DNA from: Cucumis sativus | Taxonomy: Eukaryota > Streptophyta > Magnoliopsida > Cucurbitales > Cucurbitaceae | Length of the DNA: 64,000 nucleotides | Direction of reading: 5' to 3' | Assembly (NCBI RefSeq): GCF_000004075.3 | Contig: NC_026658.2 | Span: forward strand, 26,338,075-26,402,074 | Shown here: positions 1-12,519 of the stretch, piece after piece | How the letters are laid out: each line of letters begins with the position of its first letter | Numbering within the stretch: the stretch's first letter is position 1 | Program-made: the position numbers and the translations under genes | The notes under the pieces: generated by a model | The model's database searches: none | What the model saw: the letters and a program-made list of their open reading frames with translations, nothing else | What the model was told of the DNA's origin: nothing

Positions 1-72
1 GAAAGTTATCTACCTGTATCCAACTCTTATCTGATTTCTGACTCCTTCTTTTCATCCTGCTCTAGCTTGCAG

Positions 73-3000
73 GTGTTCTAATATTCTCTGCAATTCCTTT
101 CACGGCGGTTAAAGCCATTGCTAATAGCCCACTTGGAGGGTCGCTCCAGAGACAATTGGAAAAGAAGAAAAATTCTGCCGTAGCCAACTCTTCCAAGTTC
201 AAGGCTCTTGCTGAGGAGGCTAGAAAAGATAGGTAATCGGGTAAGCTTATTTATTGGTGCTCAAATCTTTCTATCTTAAATTCGTAGTTATTATTGACCT
301 GTTCATGTTCATCCAATTATTAAACCTGCTACATTTTCCCTTAAACTGGCCGGTCATTTACACCGTCGAAAACTGTTCCGAGGACGCACGAATGATTTGG
401 TGACGTCAATGCCAAGTTAGACTACTCAGTTTTTTAGAATAATTGCATACACGTTGAATTAAGATCTGTCTAGTACATATAGGACTTCGAGCTGCATGGT
501 AGTATCAGTTATGTTCAAAGTGAGTAGATCGTGACCCAGAAAACGATTGTTAAAGAAGATCGTAGAAACCAACGAGTCCCTGGTTAAACAACTTATTGGA
601 ATCATTTTGAACTTGCTTCAGGTATGCACATAATATCCTTAAGCTCGAAGTTCGTTAAAACGCACAAACTAAAGGCTGTTCTAGGCAACACAATTGAGAC
701 ATAATCAACTGGTTTCATTGTCATGGAAACTTGGTCTGTTGGAACAGTGTAAATAGTAACCGCAGAGGCAATTATCCAGTAACTGTTTAAATTAGGCTAT
801 GATTTTGTAGCATACAGTAACAAGTACTTGAAACATGAATTTGGGCACTGGAACCACCATTCTTTACCAACTAGATGACAGTTAAACTTTCTTTTGAACA
901 AGATACAAAATGTGACAATCAAACTCAGCGATTCATTGCTGGTAAGTGCTTGCATTAAGAGACTGGATGCCTTTCATGTAGCTGCTTTGGCCGGAAGGTA
1001 CGTATTCCATCACAGCCTCCTCAATCTCCACCTCATTCTACCCAGGCCTCCACGGTCGCATTCAGATCTGTTCAGTGCTCATATTTGTATCATTCTCTTC
1101 ACTCACCTTTCTCACTCTCCTGCAAATATGCTAAATCTGTGGTTAACTGCTGCCACCATTGAACTTGTTATGCCACCTGAGAGGGTTCTGATTCATCTAG
1201 AAAGTTTCCTCCCAAAGTTTTGAAAAAATCAGTATAGTATGAGCTTTTTTTGCTGTGTTATTATAGATGCCCTTCCACTGGACTTCTGTAGAGGAATGAA
1301 AGTCTAAACTTCATAAGGGCTCTTGATTTAGATGATTGTTCTGCAAACAAGCAGTCGTTTGTAAAGCGTTGAAGGTTGATACTATTTGACTATTTAACTA
1401 CTTGATTATATCTTATATTCCGAATACTTTTGTGAAACAGAAAACTTCATACATAGGATGATGGTTTTAAGGATGGAAGGCTTTGACCATGTTAACAATG
1501 ACATCCTACCTAGTTTTCTTGACACCCAGATGCTTTAAGGTCAGGTAGGTTGTCCCATGAGACTATTCTATGTGTACGGTAGCTAACCTAGACACTCACA
1601 AATATCACATAAAGAAAAGAATAAAAGGATGGAAGGCTGCAGACCATCTCTCTATACTGCTATCTAGTTTATGTTTGGTTGAAAAGATCCATTTACATTC
1701 AACTACGTGTTTACCTCGGGGAAAAATTGTAAGTACTTATGTTCCATTTTTCTCAAGGGCCTGTAACTTCTACAGAGCAGGCTAGCAGCTACTTTCCATT
1801 CAGGATTCTGTAATCCGTCCTAAACAGTGTTTGGAGGTACCCGATCTATCGATGTCACAAATGCTCTAAAAAGTAGCGACAGATTAGTATAAGACAAGTG
1901 GTCTTGAATAGGACGTTGAGTACATGAGCGAACACCTTTTCTTATAGCGATAGGTCTGTCCATATCTTCTTTTGATGTCTTGTATACTATTTTAGAGACA
2001 GATTTTCATTTAGACCTTGGTTTTGTTGAACTTGTATTCTTTTCTCTCAGGTTATCTTGCTCTACGTGAGTAAACTTGTAGTTTAGACTCGAAGGTAGAT
2101 TGAGTCATTGTCTCAGATTAAGGTATAGGAGCATTTTCAAAAGATGAGATTAAAGGAAAATCAAGAATACAATCCCAATTTTGTGGTTTAAGATCATAAT
2201 GCTCCTGCTTAATTGCAGAATTGGAAAAATGTGACTGGTTTTCAAAGAATCTGACATCCATGGTGTGAAAGAACTGGTGAGTTGGAGGATGGTAAGATGG
2301 GAGGTAGGATATAGTGTTAGTAAACTGGTTAATGGTGTGTTGAACTTCAGAATGCAGGAGAACATCTGATTTGTGAGATAGGTAGAGGTTAAGATGCCTT
2401 ACCCCAAAAGGTTTTTGGAACTTGTAAACTGACCATGAAGGACTGAGCTACATTGAGAAAGTGGCGATTTTTGCATTCAACGACACCATGTTGTTAGAAC
2501 GTGTCTTATAAGTGGCATATTGTAGGCTTGAGTTTTAGCTAGTTTTGTATAAATAGATGAGCTTTAAGGATTATGATCTTTTTTCCCTTTTATAAATAGA
2601 ACCATCTACCTAACTCCAAGGGGAGTCAATTCAGAGAGAAAATAGTCATTGTTCAAGTTGTACACAATTTCAGAGGTAAGGTAGACCTAGTTAAGGAAGG
2701 AATTCAAGGCTTGAGATCGTGGACTTCATGTCGGGAACGAGTGTGACACGTGACTTTTAAGAGTTCTTTATTCCTTTATTTTTATCTATTCTAGTAGATT
2801 TGGAATTTGAGTTTTATGGCGATGTGAATTGTAGAACCATAGCTGAGAATGTCATCTTTCTAAAGGGACTCTTGATTCTTGAGTGACACACAAGATATAT
2901 TAGAGATACTTTTAGGAGTAATCAAGGAGAGTTTCTGATGCCTAGTTAATTTATAGAAAAGAAACTGAAGGATTGGTTCTAAAATTTAATAAGAGTTAAA

Positions 3001-6000
3001 CTGAGCTCGCGATAGGATGTTGATATTTTAGTAAACTCTCATACAAGTAGATCAATGAGGTTAAGATGTAACTGCACACGATTGACATGACTAATTTCTC
3101 ATAATTCCATCTACACATTTTTTTAATTTAAAAAATTTGATGGGCATATATAATATAGAGATGTTTCCAAATATAGCAAAATGAACCAAATTATTTACGA
3201 GTATAGCAAAATTTCATTGTCTATCAACGATAGACATTGACAGACATCTATAGGTGTCTATCATGCTGTATTTGTAAATATTCTAAATAGTTTTGCCATG
3301 TAAAACAATTACCCTATAATATATTATATATTTTAGATAATGGTATTATTGTCGGTTGGGTTCAATTGAAATTTCAATTATTTCTAGACTGCCTGCCCGT
3401 CAGTTGGTTGCTTATTTAACAAAATTGACTGCCCATTGGTTTTGATAATAGATTGCCTTCCCGCTTTCGGTTAGACTGGTTTTTGATTGTTCGATGGGTA
3501 TGTTGGATTGCTTTTCTCACCCCTATTAATTGAGGAGGAAATAATATTGCAACAGGACCTCCTGGACTACCTCCTGTGATTTCGTGAAGCTCAATATAGG
3601 AAAATATCTTTTTTTTCTTATTCTAGGAGTGATTGAGAAAGGCTCAATCTAAACCTATTTGGAAAGAATAAATTACAATGTACAAGGAAATAATCTGAAT
3701 TCATTCCCTAATTCGTAGCCGCATAATTTAGCTTGATTTCCTACAAATAAGCAATGATATTATCTAGATCCAAAAATCCATAACATACTCCATCTTGTAA
3801 ATATCAGTTAATATCTTTGTGCCTTCACATACACACATCACGTAAGTGTTGCCAGGGCTATAATTTAATTGCTCCTCTCTTCTCAGATAATTTTCATTCA
3901 GCAAATTATGTACTCACCAACATTTTCTTCCATGTAAGAGTCACCTACTTCGATCATAGCCGAATACTTTGAAGGACGTTCTTCTTTGAGAATCTCCCCT
4001 GTTTCTTGAGCTGAATGTAAACTGCTGTCTCATTTAATAGTGAGAATCTAGGATACTACATGATATTGTTGTGGATGCATGCATTTGCCAAAGGATAATT
4101 TCTTGATGGACATAATGCTATCAATATGACTACGTCTTCAAAGCTCTCCTGCAAAAGATTTTACCTAAAAGGATTAAATTTCTTCTTTGGAAAGTTAACC
4201 ACTATTGCCTCAACACCATGGCTAGACTACAAAAGCTCTGCCCTTGGATAACTCTCTCTCCCTCTTGTTGCTGGCTTTGCCAACAGGATTTTGAGACTCA
4301 AAATTGCCTCTTCTTCAGATGCTCCTTTGTCATTTCTATTTGGCCTAATTTGTTTGAAGCTTTTCATTGGTGCACGACACCCCATCGATGTGGCTAAGGA
4401 TGTTGTTGATGGACCACTTGTTCCAAGCTACTAAAGACTAAAGAGCACCTATGTGTTAGCATTATTTCTGCAGACTGCAGTTTTGTGGAAAATTTGGGAT
4501 AAGAAAAATACTAAAATGTTTTAAGGCAACCAAATCCTTAGAGAATTCCTTGAATTAGCTGTAATATTAATGCATTCTTTTGGTGTAAAAACTTGCATGC
4601 TATTAACATCGTTTCCTTGTTGCAAATTGGAAACACTTTTTGTGTACCCTATGAATAGGCTATCATTTTTTACTTCTTTGGATATTTTGTTCAATCAATG
4701 AAATAGTTTCTTATAAAAAAAGGAGAGAGAAAAGAACCAATTGCATTCTTCATGGAAATTGGAAAGTGCTATCTTTGTGGCTAGACTCCGGAAAATGAAG
4801 TTTCTCCAGTTATTTGGCTGGGAACAAGCACCAAACCTTGATTGTCGGAATGGCGGATGTGAAGGGATTGTTGGAGGTGTCATCCACCAAATAGGTATTT
4901 GCAATTGAGTCGGGTTTAATTGTAATTGAACAAGATGTTTTTGAATATCGTTAGAATTATAGGAGTAAATATCAGGAGACTCTTATCTCTTCAAGTTGGA
5001 ACTACTTCGGTGAGAACATGCAGTAGATGAGCACTTCTCTGACAACACATTCAGGTGAAGGAAGTTTGTAAACTAACTTTCTACTATTATGATGAAAGTC
5101 CCATACACAAATATGGATATAGCCAAACGTCTAGCCAACTCATAACAGAATGAGGAAGCTAACTATGACCAAGTAAAACAAACTAACAACATGTAGTTAA
5201 TAAAAGTAAGACTTTTGTTATTTCTTTTTAATATTTGTGAATTCTAAACCCAACATCACAAATCTTGACTCTTCTCATAGAACAACCGTCTGACTCTACT
5301 ATACTTGGGTTCTATTGGCTACAGTGAAATATTTGCTAATTGCTACTATAATTCTTCTTCTAGTTAACTTATCATGAATGTTCCAATTCAAAATTTGGAT
5401 ACCTGTTTAATTTTTTAAGTTTCATTGTAGAATTGGGTCAGTAGTATTCTTAAATATTTATTTCATTTGGTTTCATTTGATTGTCTAGCATCTTTCATGT
5501 TCTGCAAACTTTCTTCATTCTTGAAATTGAGTACATGGCTATTATCTTTTGATCGTAGTAATTTACATTGTATTGGATGTGGTATTATAAATTATTATTT
5601 TTCCAACTATGAATGTTTAACGGCGTAAACAAATAGTACATTTTAATCCAATTGGGTTGTGTTGTAAATACTATTCTATTGGTGAATAATTGCAGCTCGT
5701 GGTATGGAGAAGAGCGTCCTCGGTGGCTTGGTCCACTACCATATGATTATCCAAAATATCTGACAGGTGAACTGCCTGGTGATTATGGATTTGATATTGC
5801 AGGTTTGAGTGAGGATCCTGTGGCTTTCCAGAAATTCTTCAAGTATATTGAGCTTCTTTAGCCTGAATTTTTTTCTCAGCAGTTCCTTTTTTCCCCAATA
5901 TCTGGAATCATATGTAGATGCAATAGTGCATATCATAAGAGAGTGATTATTTTGACTTGTGAATTGGCTGGTCAACAAAGTGATGACATAGTGATGATTA

Positions 6001-8639
6001 GGCAGATAAGCTGTGAGAGTAACAAAATGATTCTGCACAATATAATATAGACATCACCTGAAAATGATCCCTGAATAAATATCCACATATTTGTTAGCTA
6101 TGATACAAAACTCGCATTCTGCACAGCTTGCTATCCAATTTTGACGATATTTGAGCTATTCCATATGCAATATAACTTTGCAGTCCTAATTATCTCCAAT
6201 AATAGCAACTCTTGTTGAATGTATCTATTTCTTTTAATTGTTTTTTTCTTTTTGAATTTTTCATCAATAATTGATCTGTTTACTCAATCTTACTTCAGCT
6301 TTGAAATATTGCATGCTCGTTGGGCTATGTTAGCATCCCTAGGTGCTTTAGTTCCAGAGATCTTGGATATTTTTGGAGCTTTTCATTTCACTGAACCCAT
6401 CTGGTGGCGAGTGGGCTATTCAAAACTTAAGGTTTGTTTTCTAGCACTTGGTCAACCATTTTTTTGGAGATTTATTTCATAAATTCTTGATCGTATGTTT
6501 GCTTGTTTTGTTTCCATGTTTTTACCCTTTTGTCTGGTTATATTTCCACTGCTATCAAATTGTTGTTTTGCTCTTGTTGAATCATGTTTTATTTCAAAGT
6601 CTAGTTTTGTCTGCCTTTATTAATGAAATGAAATAATAACGATTATGGCTTCATATATTTCAGAGCCGTGGTAAGCTTGAGTTGCTGCTGCCTTACTTCT
6701 ATTTCATTTAATCTTCCATTACCGTGTGATCTCGGGAGAAATAGTGGTTCATCAATTTTAATTTCATTTTAACTATCTTGTGTACTATTCCCTGTAAACA
6801 GAGGGCTCTCCCATGTATTTGAAGAGAACTGAATCATATTCCCTTTTTTTAGAAACTCCATGGGTGTGTGTAGTTCCTCAATCCACATTCATTACCTATG
6901 ACTTTCCAGCACTTGTAACTGACTCTTTTTCATGTTACTGTTTGTGTTCTCTTTCCACCAGGGAGATACACTCGACTATCTTGGAATACCAGGGCTTCAC
7001 TTAGCTGGAAGCCAAGGAGTGATTGTCATTGCAATTTGCCAAGCCATTTTGATGGTAACTTATGACAAACAATCTTATTTTCTGTGGTCTGGTATTTTAC
7101 TTGTCATATCTTTTGGGCAGTTTAATTAATGGCATGAATGGTTTAGGAAGTGTGACGCTATAATCTGTCCTGTTTTGGGTTTAAACCAGTGTTAAGTTGA
7201 GTTGGTTAATCTCAATCAATTCTCATCCATTCCCACAAGAACACAAGTGTTGTGGCTCCCCATGCAGTCTCTACAACGAGCACTGGCCCTTGATAAGCTT
7301 GTTGAGGAACTTGGAATTTAAATTATTCTTTTGGAAATCGATCCTTTTGGAGATTATTCAAGTTAGAAAAAAGAGACTTTTGCTGAAGAAAAAAGTTCAA
7401 AGATATAAACCTCCAGATGGGGCGAAAGGGAAAACATAATGCCTAAAGAAAAAGGATTACAAGAAACCAAAACAAGCCAAACAAAAAGAAGGAACTAAAG
7501 AATCGCCAACAATCAACAAAAAATGCAAAACTAGAAGATCGAAGTGCCAACCTTTTAGATGGCTTTCAAATGAAAGCTAAAACATTAACGGGAATCTCCT
7601 CAAATCGCTGAAGCTTCAAATAGAAACCGCACCAACCCACTTGAAACATCACACCAGAAAAGGAAGAAAAGCAGCATCTGCCATGGAGAAATGCATGAAC
7701 ACCAAGGGGACGAACAACCAAAACCTCTATTAAGTGCAAATCTTAACTGCAAAAAACACTAGAAGAAGCATCAGCTTCACCCAAGAACTAAAAACTGAAG
7801 AGCAAAACAAAAAATATCCACCAAAGACAAAATCAATGCAAAAAGATAATGGAACCAAAGTCCAAAATCCCATCCTCATAGATTTAATGCCATATTTCTC
7901 TAGAAAGGAATGAAGTTTTTCCTTTTCATGGAATGTTTTGATGAGAGGGGGGAGATAAAGAACTATCTGACTGCTACTTTAAAGGTAAATTAATATTGTC
8001 TTCTTGAAAAATAGAACAAAGAGCTTCGTTAAAATCCTCGTCATCAGGGGCCTCGTCAGTCGTCAGTCGTAAGAAACCTTTTCATGCGATTAACAATTGG
8101 AAAATTGAACTCCAAGTCATAACTACTAAGACTTATTCGATTCCTCACTTTTCTTCATAAAAAAATAACTTTTTGGTGATCCCATTGAGTTATATAATAT
8201 CCATAGAAAGAGTGTTATTAACTAAGGATGTTGAAGAATTAGATAGTCTATTGTTAAGAGAGCGTATTAAACTATTATATGTCTGATTGTTCTTACAACT
8301 GTGTGATGTAAGTTAAAATGTAAATAGGTTGGACCCGAATATGCAAGATATTGTGGCATAGAGGCATTGGAGCCTCTGGGAATATATCTGCCGGGGGATA
8401 TAAATTATCCAGGTGGTGTGTTGTTTGATCCCTTGAATCTGTCCAAGGATGCTGCAGCCTTTGAGGAACTAAAAGTAAAAGAGATTAAAAATGGGCGTTT
8501 AGCCATGGTTGCCTGGCTAGGATTTTACAGTCAAGCTGCTTTGACGGGTAAGGGACCAGTCCAAAACCTTCTTGACCACATTGCAGATCCTTTCCACAAT
8601 AACTTTCTTTCCCTGCTCAATTCTTCATTTAGTCGTTAA
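73..8639 (+). CDS. LHCB7: LHCB7 light-harvesting chlorophyll a/b-binding protein (5' end outside window)
   Basis: Rarely expressed chlorophyll a/b-binding antenna protein of the thylakoid membrane. Visible exons are 73-232, 5696-5842, 6299-6431, 6962-7054 and 8328-8639 (stop TAA); phases agree at every junction and give 280 residues. The usual length is about 330, so the transit-peptide exon lies upstream of the window. The first visible exon encodes a hydrophobic stretch, [18 protein letters not shown], then a basic helix. The LHC core follows: [25 protein letters not shown], helix [11 protein letters not shown] with its chlorophyll-ligand Glu/His, the luminal loop [21 protein letters not shown], and helix [16 protein letters not shown]. 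The [14 protein letters not shown] segment and the extra N-terminal hydrophobic segment separate LHCB7 from LHCB1-6, by family recall. The intron 233-5695 is 5.46 kb. Read alone, 73-236 would end in TAA, but that stop lies across the GT donor at 233. Confidence 0.93.
3164..3312. repeat. MITE-like repeat with GATAGACA/TCTATC palindromes
   Basis: The segment starts with 'ccaaatatagcaaaa' and ends with the near-reverse 'tttgtaaatattc...gttttgccat'. Its centre carries repeated inverted motifs: GTCTATCAACGATAGACA and then ACATCTATAGGTGTCTATC. I recall this layout from a very abundant small element of cucurbit genomes. Boundaries are approximate and I see no clear target-site duplication. Confidence 0.5.
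4122..4722 (+). mobile_element. LINE (non-LTR retrotransposon) 3' remnant
   Basis: From 4122 to about 4378 a frame reads as the zinc-binding domain that ends plant LINE reverse transcriptases (zf-RVT): [19 protein letters not shown], then [15 protein letters not shown] and CLFFRCSF, matching the pattern PKKxKFFLWK...CPLC...HLFxxC. The usual His of the finger is replaced. Downstream the frame is broken by stops, although [15 protein letters not shown] is still legible in another frame. A 3' tail, 'ttgttcaatcaatgaaatagt', and a short poly-A at 4714-4721 close it. It is an inactive, 5'-truncated copy inside the LHCB7 intron, in gene orientation. Confidence 0.7.
7380..7930. repeat. Purine-rich, A-biased sequence in LHCB7 intron, possible retroelement debris
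   Basis: About 550 bases of the + strand are strikingly A-rich and T-poor (runs such as 'caaaacaagccaaacaaaaag'), unlike the balanced AT of neighbouring intron sequence. Such strand bias is seen in antisense retroelement untranslated regions. No reading frame, terminal repeat or family could be identified. It lies in the last LHCB7 intron, 7055-8327. Confidence 0.3.
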
Positions 8640-9216
8640 TAACTGGAACCTGGATAAAGTATAGTGTCGTCAAATCTGTATAGTGTTCATAAGGGATGGA
8701 TAATCTGTCATAGCTGTTTTAGACGTGAGCTAGTTGCTCAGTAAGTTAATACTTGTGATGTGGTATTATATCTTTCTATCTTATATCAAGTATCTTTGAG
8801 AACCTTATGCTTTGATAAAATTTGATTCAAAAACTACAAGTTGAGTTCCTAGCTTTAAAAAATCATCTAATAGGTTTTTGAAAGGTTATTGAATGTCATT
8901 GAAAATTGTGTACAATAGTACCAAAGCTTATAGGTTTTTGAACATTAAAAATATCAATTAGGTCGTTGAAATTCATTGAATTTGTGTGCAATAGGACATT
9001 TCTGGGAATGATTTGTAACTGTTGAATAGATCAAAGACTTTTTTAGGATGAAATTGAATAGATCAAAGACTTTATAGACATGAAAGATTAGAAACTTATA
9101 GACGCAGGATTGAAAGCTTAGGAACTAGACTCATAATTTAACCAAAAAAGATAAATAGAAAGGCCGTTGTTTAATTATCGTAAGGAGCTTTAAGTGGGAA
9201 TAGTTGTAGGAGTTTC

Positions 9217-9862
9217 TGTCAGACCCGTGATCAGTGCTTACAAACCTATAGTTAGGTTCTTAGCCGAATTTATTACCAGTACACAACCTATCCTGGGGCA
9301 TTTCTGGGAGGAAGAGGGACGCAGTGCCCCCTTTGTGACTGCAGGATTTGGGGAGCGTAACAAACATGATCGTTCTGCATTATTGTATTTTATCGTTTTA
9401 GTTGGTAATTAATCCAAAGAGATTAAGGGACCCAAGAGCCATGGGGCAGGATGCATATTTGAGGATGCTGGTGAATGTGAGGCGAGCATAGTCATGTCAT
9501 CCATCCCCAACCCGGTTTCTTCCTTCCCATGTGTATTGCTTTAGGCCCTGTCGCAGTTATGATTTGCCGTTGTATTTTGATATTCATGATATCCCCTGGC
9601 CTTTTTTCCCTGTTACAGCATTTCAATTTGGGGTTGTTTTCATACAACTTCGAGAAGGATTTGTTGGGTTGCCAAGGGACCAAATGTAGGTCTACTGGTA
9701 TTCTAGCTTTTTAAGGAATGAGTATAATAATCCCTCAAGTGGGCGCAGCCAGCCACAGGTCCCTACGTGAATAATTAGGAAGGAGTGTTATAAAGTTGTG
9801 GGAAACCTTATATGGTTGCTGTCCATTATATTAGGCTTATACTTTTATTAAGAATGTTGACA
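9217..9862. mobile_element. Candidate Gypsy-type solo LTR remnant
   Basis: The stretch starts TGTCAGACCCG, like the TGTCACGACCCG start of many plant Gypsy LTRs, and can be ended at TGACA (9858-9862), giving a 5-bp inverted terminal pair. Base composition differs from both flanks. Small frames in it (for example from 9194, using a non-ATG start) match no family I know. Flanking bases do not form a convincing target-site duplication, so this is a weak call. Confidence 0.3.
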
Positions 9863-10225
9863 CGCCCTCAGGCTTCTAAGTCAACTTTTGTATATGGATT
9901 GGATCCAAGCCAATTTGGGACCTCAATTTGCATGCGAGCCAACCCACGCTTCAACGTGGTCCTCTGCTTCTTCATCTTCCTTTTTGGGTTGTTACTGGCG
10001 AGAGTTTTGTTTCACCATTGGATGTAGAGACTAGAGAGAGAAATATCTCAAATAGATGGATGATGGAAATTATTTTGAAGGGTTAAATAATTGGGAAGGT
10101 AGATTAGATGTGGTGTGCGGGTATGATGATTATAATTTTTGTAGAAACAGAATTGGGCATTGACAAGGGGTAGAGTTTTTTAAGTTTCCGTGATTGGAAA
10201 CAAAAGTCCACCCCCACGTTACGCG

Positions 10226-10263
10226 TTCTCTTTTCTCTTTTCTCTTTTCTCTTTTCTCTTTTC
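10226..10263. repeat. Microsatellite (TTCTCTT)5
   Basis: Five perfect heptamers in a row, pyrimidine-only on the + strand. Confidence 0.9.
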
Positions 10264-11929
10264 ACCTAGTTTTGTCAACATTCATTTGTTGGAGTTGGAA
10301 TTGGTTTTCCAAACAAAAGAAGAAAGACAGCTTTTATTATTAGATTTAGATTAGGATTAGTTAAATATTAGACGGTATATTCAGATTTTGGAGTTTGAAT
10401 AATCCCATTATTTCTCACACCCCCACCGACAGTCCCGATGACCAGATCTCCAAGTTATTCAAATCTAATTTTTCATTGCATTATTCTTCTCTTTTAAGCG
10501 ACCGAATTAGAAATCTGACCCCTCCTCATCGCGCTTTAAAGATACTGTATTCTAGAAACTCATAAAAAAAAAAAAAAACTAACTTAGCTTTTGACGTCTT
10601 GTGTTTGCCTTGGTTTTCTTTTTGTTCCTATCTTCTGTTAAAATCTGCGGCAGTATTTGCGCCATTAACATAATTTCCCTCCATCCTTTGATTACATAAC
10701 CTCAGTTTTTTCTTTTCTCCCATTTTTAGTTCTTTTTCTTTTTCTCCAAATGAAGATTTTGGTTGTTTTGGTGTTTCAGATATGCTCTACAAATCCCTAG
10801 AAACTATTCATGAGATTTTAGCTTTCTTTGTATCACAGGGATCAAATTGTAAAATTAATCTTTTATTACTTACTAAAAATGGATTGTGTAAATTCTTATC
10901 TCACAGTCAAGCACAAATAAAACACTACATAGATCGTAAACAAATCAAACTAATGTGTTAGTTTAAGAAAGATCTCAAGGAAAATCATCCTCTCAGATCT
11001 CAAACCAAAAAATTGGCGCAATGAAAACGCATAAGCTCCCCCCACTACGGTTATTAGAATTTGTATATTTTCTTTCTTTCAACCGTTTGAGGAAAAAAAG
11101 CTCCTAGATATTTGTATTTAATGTCATCTAAAATCAAGTAGGAGACATAAATATTAGACAGCTTTACAATACTACCTAAAAAATATTTCTTTTTTAAAAT
11201 CATCTAAATTTATGTTGGAGGAATAAATATTTGGAACTGAACTGAATATGATCGTACAATGTTAGAACCAAATAGAGTAGACAAAATAAATTTAATATTT
11301 CAATGATATTTGTTTCTTATTTCCATATTTGGATGTGGAATTTAAACTGCCTAACTCTGTTTGACATGGTTTCACAATTGAGATGGGCGAGGAGTGACGC
11401 AACAATTAGATGATTGTTGGTCTATCATCAAATCTTAATGAAGCATTTAGAATAATAAATAAATTTTGATACTATATAATCTGTTGTGATATTACTTGGT
11501 AAAGGAACCATTATAATTCAACACAAATATTGCTTGTATTAAAATTTCAAAGTTAAGGATTTTTTTATTGCCGTCTCCAAGTATTATAAAAGAAAAGAAA
11601 GAAAAAAAAAACCTATTTACGTGCATTATTCTATTTCCATTTATGGGTATGTTCTAGCGAGAATAAACATGGTTTGAATACACAAATTGACTGTCTTGGC
11701 TATTTTATTTTTACATTGAGCTAAATGAGTATTATAATAATGAGAAGAATAGAGAATAGCCGACACTAACGTGGCCCATGTTATTGTAAATAGCAGGACG
11801 TGCATTTTAAAAATAAAATAAAAGCACGGAAGATTTTATTAAAGAATTTCGTTAATTTTTTAGTATCAATAAAAATAAAATGAAGCAAACATTGTGTTTA
11901 AGAAGAAAGTAGAAGCTTTATAATTTGGA

Positions 11930-12519
11930 TTTATATATAGATAGATGTATTTTGAAATAATAATATTAGAATAGCAGCAAGTAGAGAAGAGAGTGAAGAG
12001 ATCAGTCTCTCTCTCTCCTCTTCGACAGCTGTTTGCTTCACTTTCATCTACGATTCTGCTGCCTCTATTTCAGACCTTATTTCTCCCTCCTTTTTTTTTT
12101 TTATTTTTCGTTTTATTTATTATTATTGAATAATAATAATATTATTATTTGTTATTAATATTTTTAAAAGTCTCCTCTCTCTTGTCTCGCCATTCTCTGA
12201 ATCAGTTGTTCTCATCAAGATCTGCATCTGCAATTCTTCTTCCACATTCATGTCTTCTACTCGATGATCTTCTCTACTCGATCTGCCATTTTCAGCTCAC
12301 TCCTCCGCTTCTGGTAACTATCTCTCTCTCTCTCTTCTTCTTCTTTTGAGATCTTACTCTTTTCTTTTTTTAACACTCACTTACTCCTACCTTTTCTCAC
12401 TTTTAATCCCTTTCCTACTTTTCGCTCACCTTCTTTTCTTTCTCCTTTTCTCTTCATCTTTCTCAATTTCGTTTAATCAGCAATCTTCCTTTCGGAGTTT
12501 TTACTTCCTTTCATTCTAA
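11930..12519 (+). promoter_or_regulatory. Promoter and 5' leader of the PPI-like gene
   Basis: A TATA box, 'tttatatatag', lies at 11930-11940. It is followed by a CT-rich leader ('ctctctctctcc' near 12005) typical of plant 5' untranslated regions. A leader intron is probable, from GT at 12314 (cttctg|gtaact) to the acceptor ending at 12480 (tttaatcag|caatc), which puts the ATG about 40 bases into the second exon. The transcription start near 11965-12000 is inferred. Confidence 0.55.

Larger units (their letters stand above)
233..5695 (+). other. Large LHCB7 intron with transposon fossils
   Basis: A GT-AG intron of 5.46 kb, phase 2, between AG|gtaatc and ttgcag|C. It holds no host gene that I recognise. 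Inside are a MITE-like repeat (about 3164-3312) and a LINE 3' fragment (about 4122-4722). The rest is AT-rich unique-looking sequence with only short chance reading frames. Confidence 0.85.
8640..11925. other. Intergenic region between LHCB7 and the PPI-like gene
   Basis: LHCB7 3' untranslated sequence is followed by AT-rich DNA. About 8790-9140 holds internally repeated phrases such as 'taggtttttgaa' and 'aatagatcaaagacttt', probably a degenerate dispersed repeat. About 9190-10050 is less AT-rich and may be an LTR (separate entry). 10226-10263 is a heptamer microsatellite. 10570-11925 is plain AT-rich DNA in which I see no gene. Confidence 0.6.

Noticed and set aside
73..236. Terminal exon of an independent gene ending in TAA at 234-236
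   Set aside because: Splicing at 233 continues in frame into the LHCB7 core, and the peptide fits the N-terminal part of LHCB7.
9194..9412. 72-codon frame as a small protein gene
   Set aside because: It has no ATG at the start, matches no family I know, and overlaps a likely LTR.
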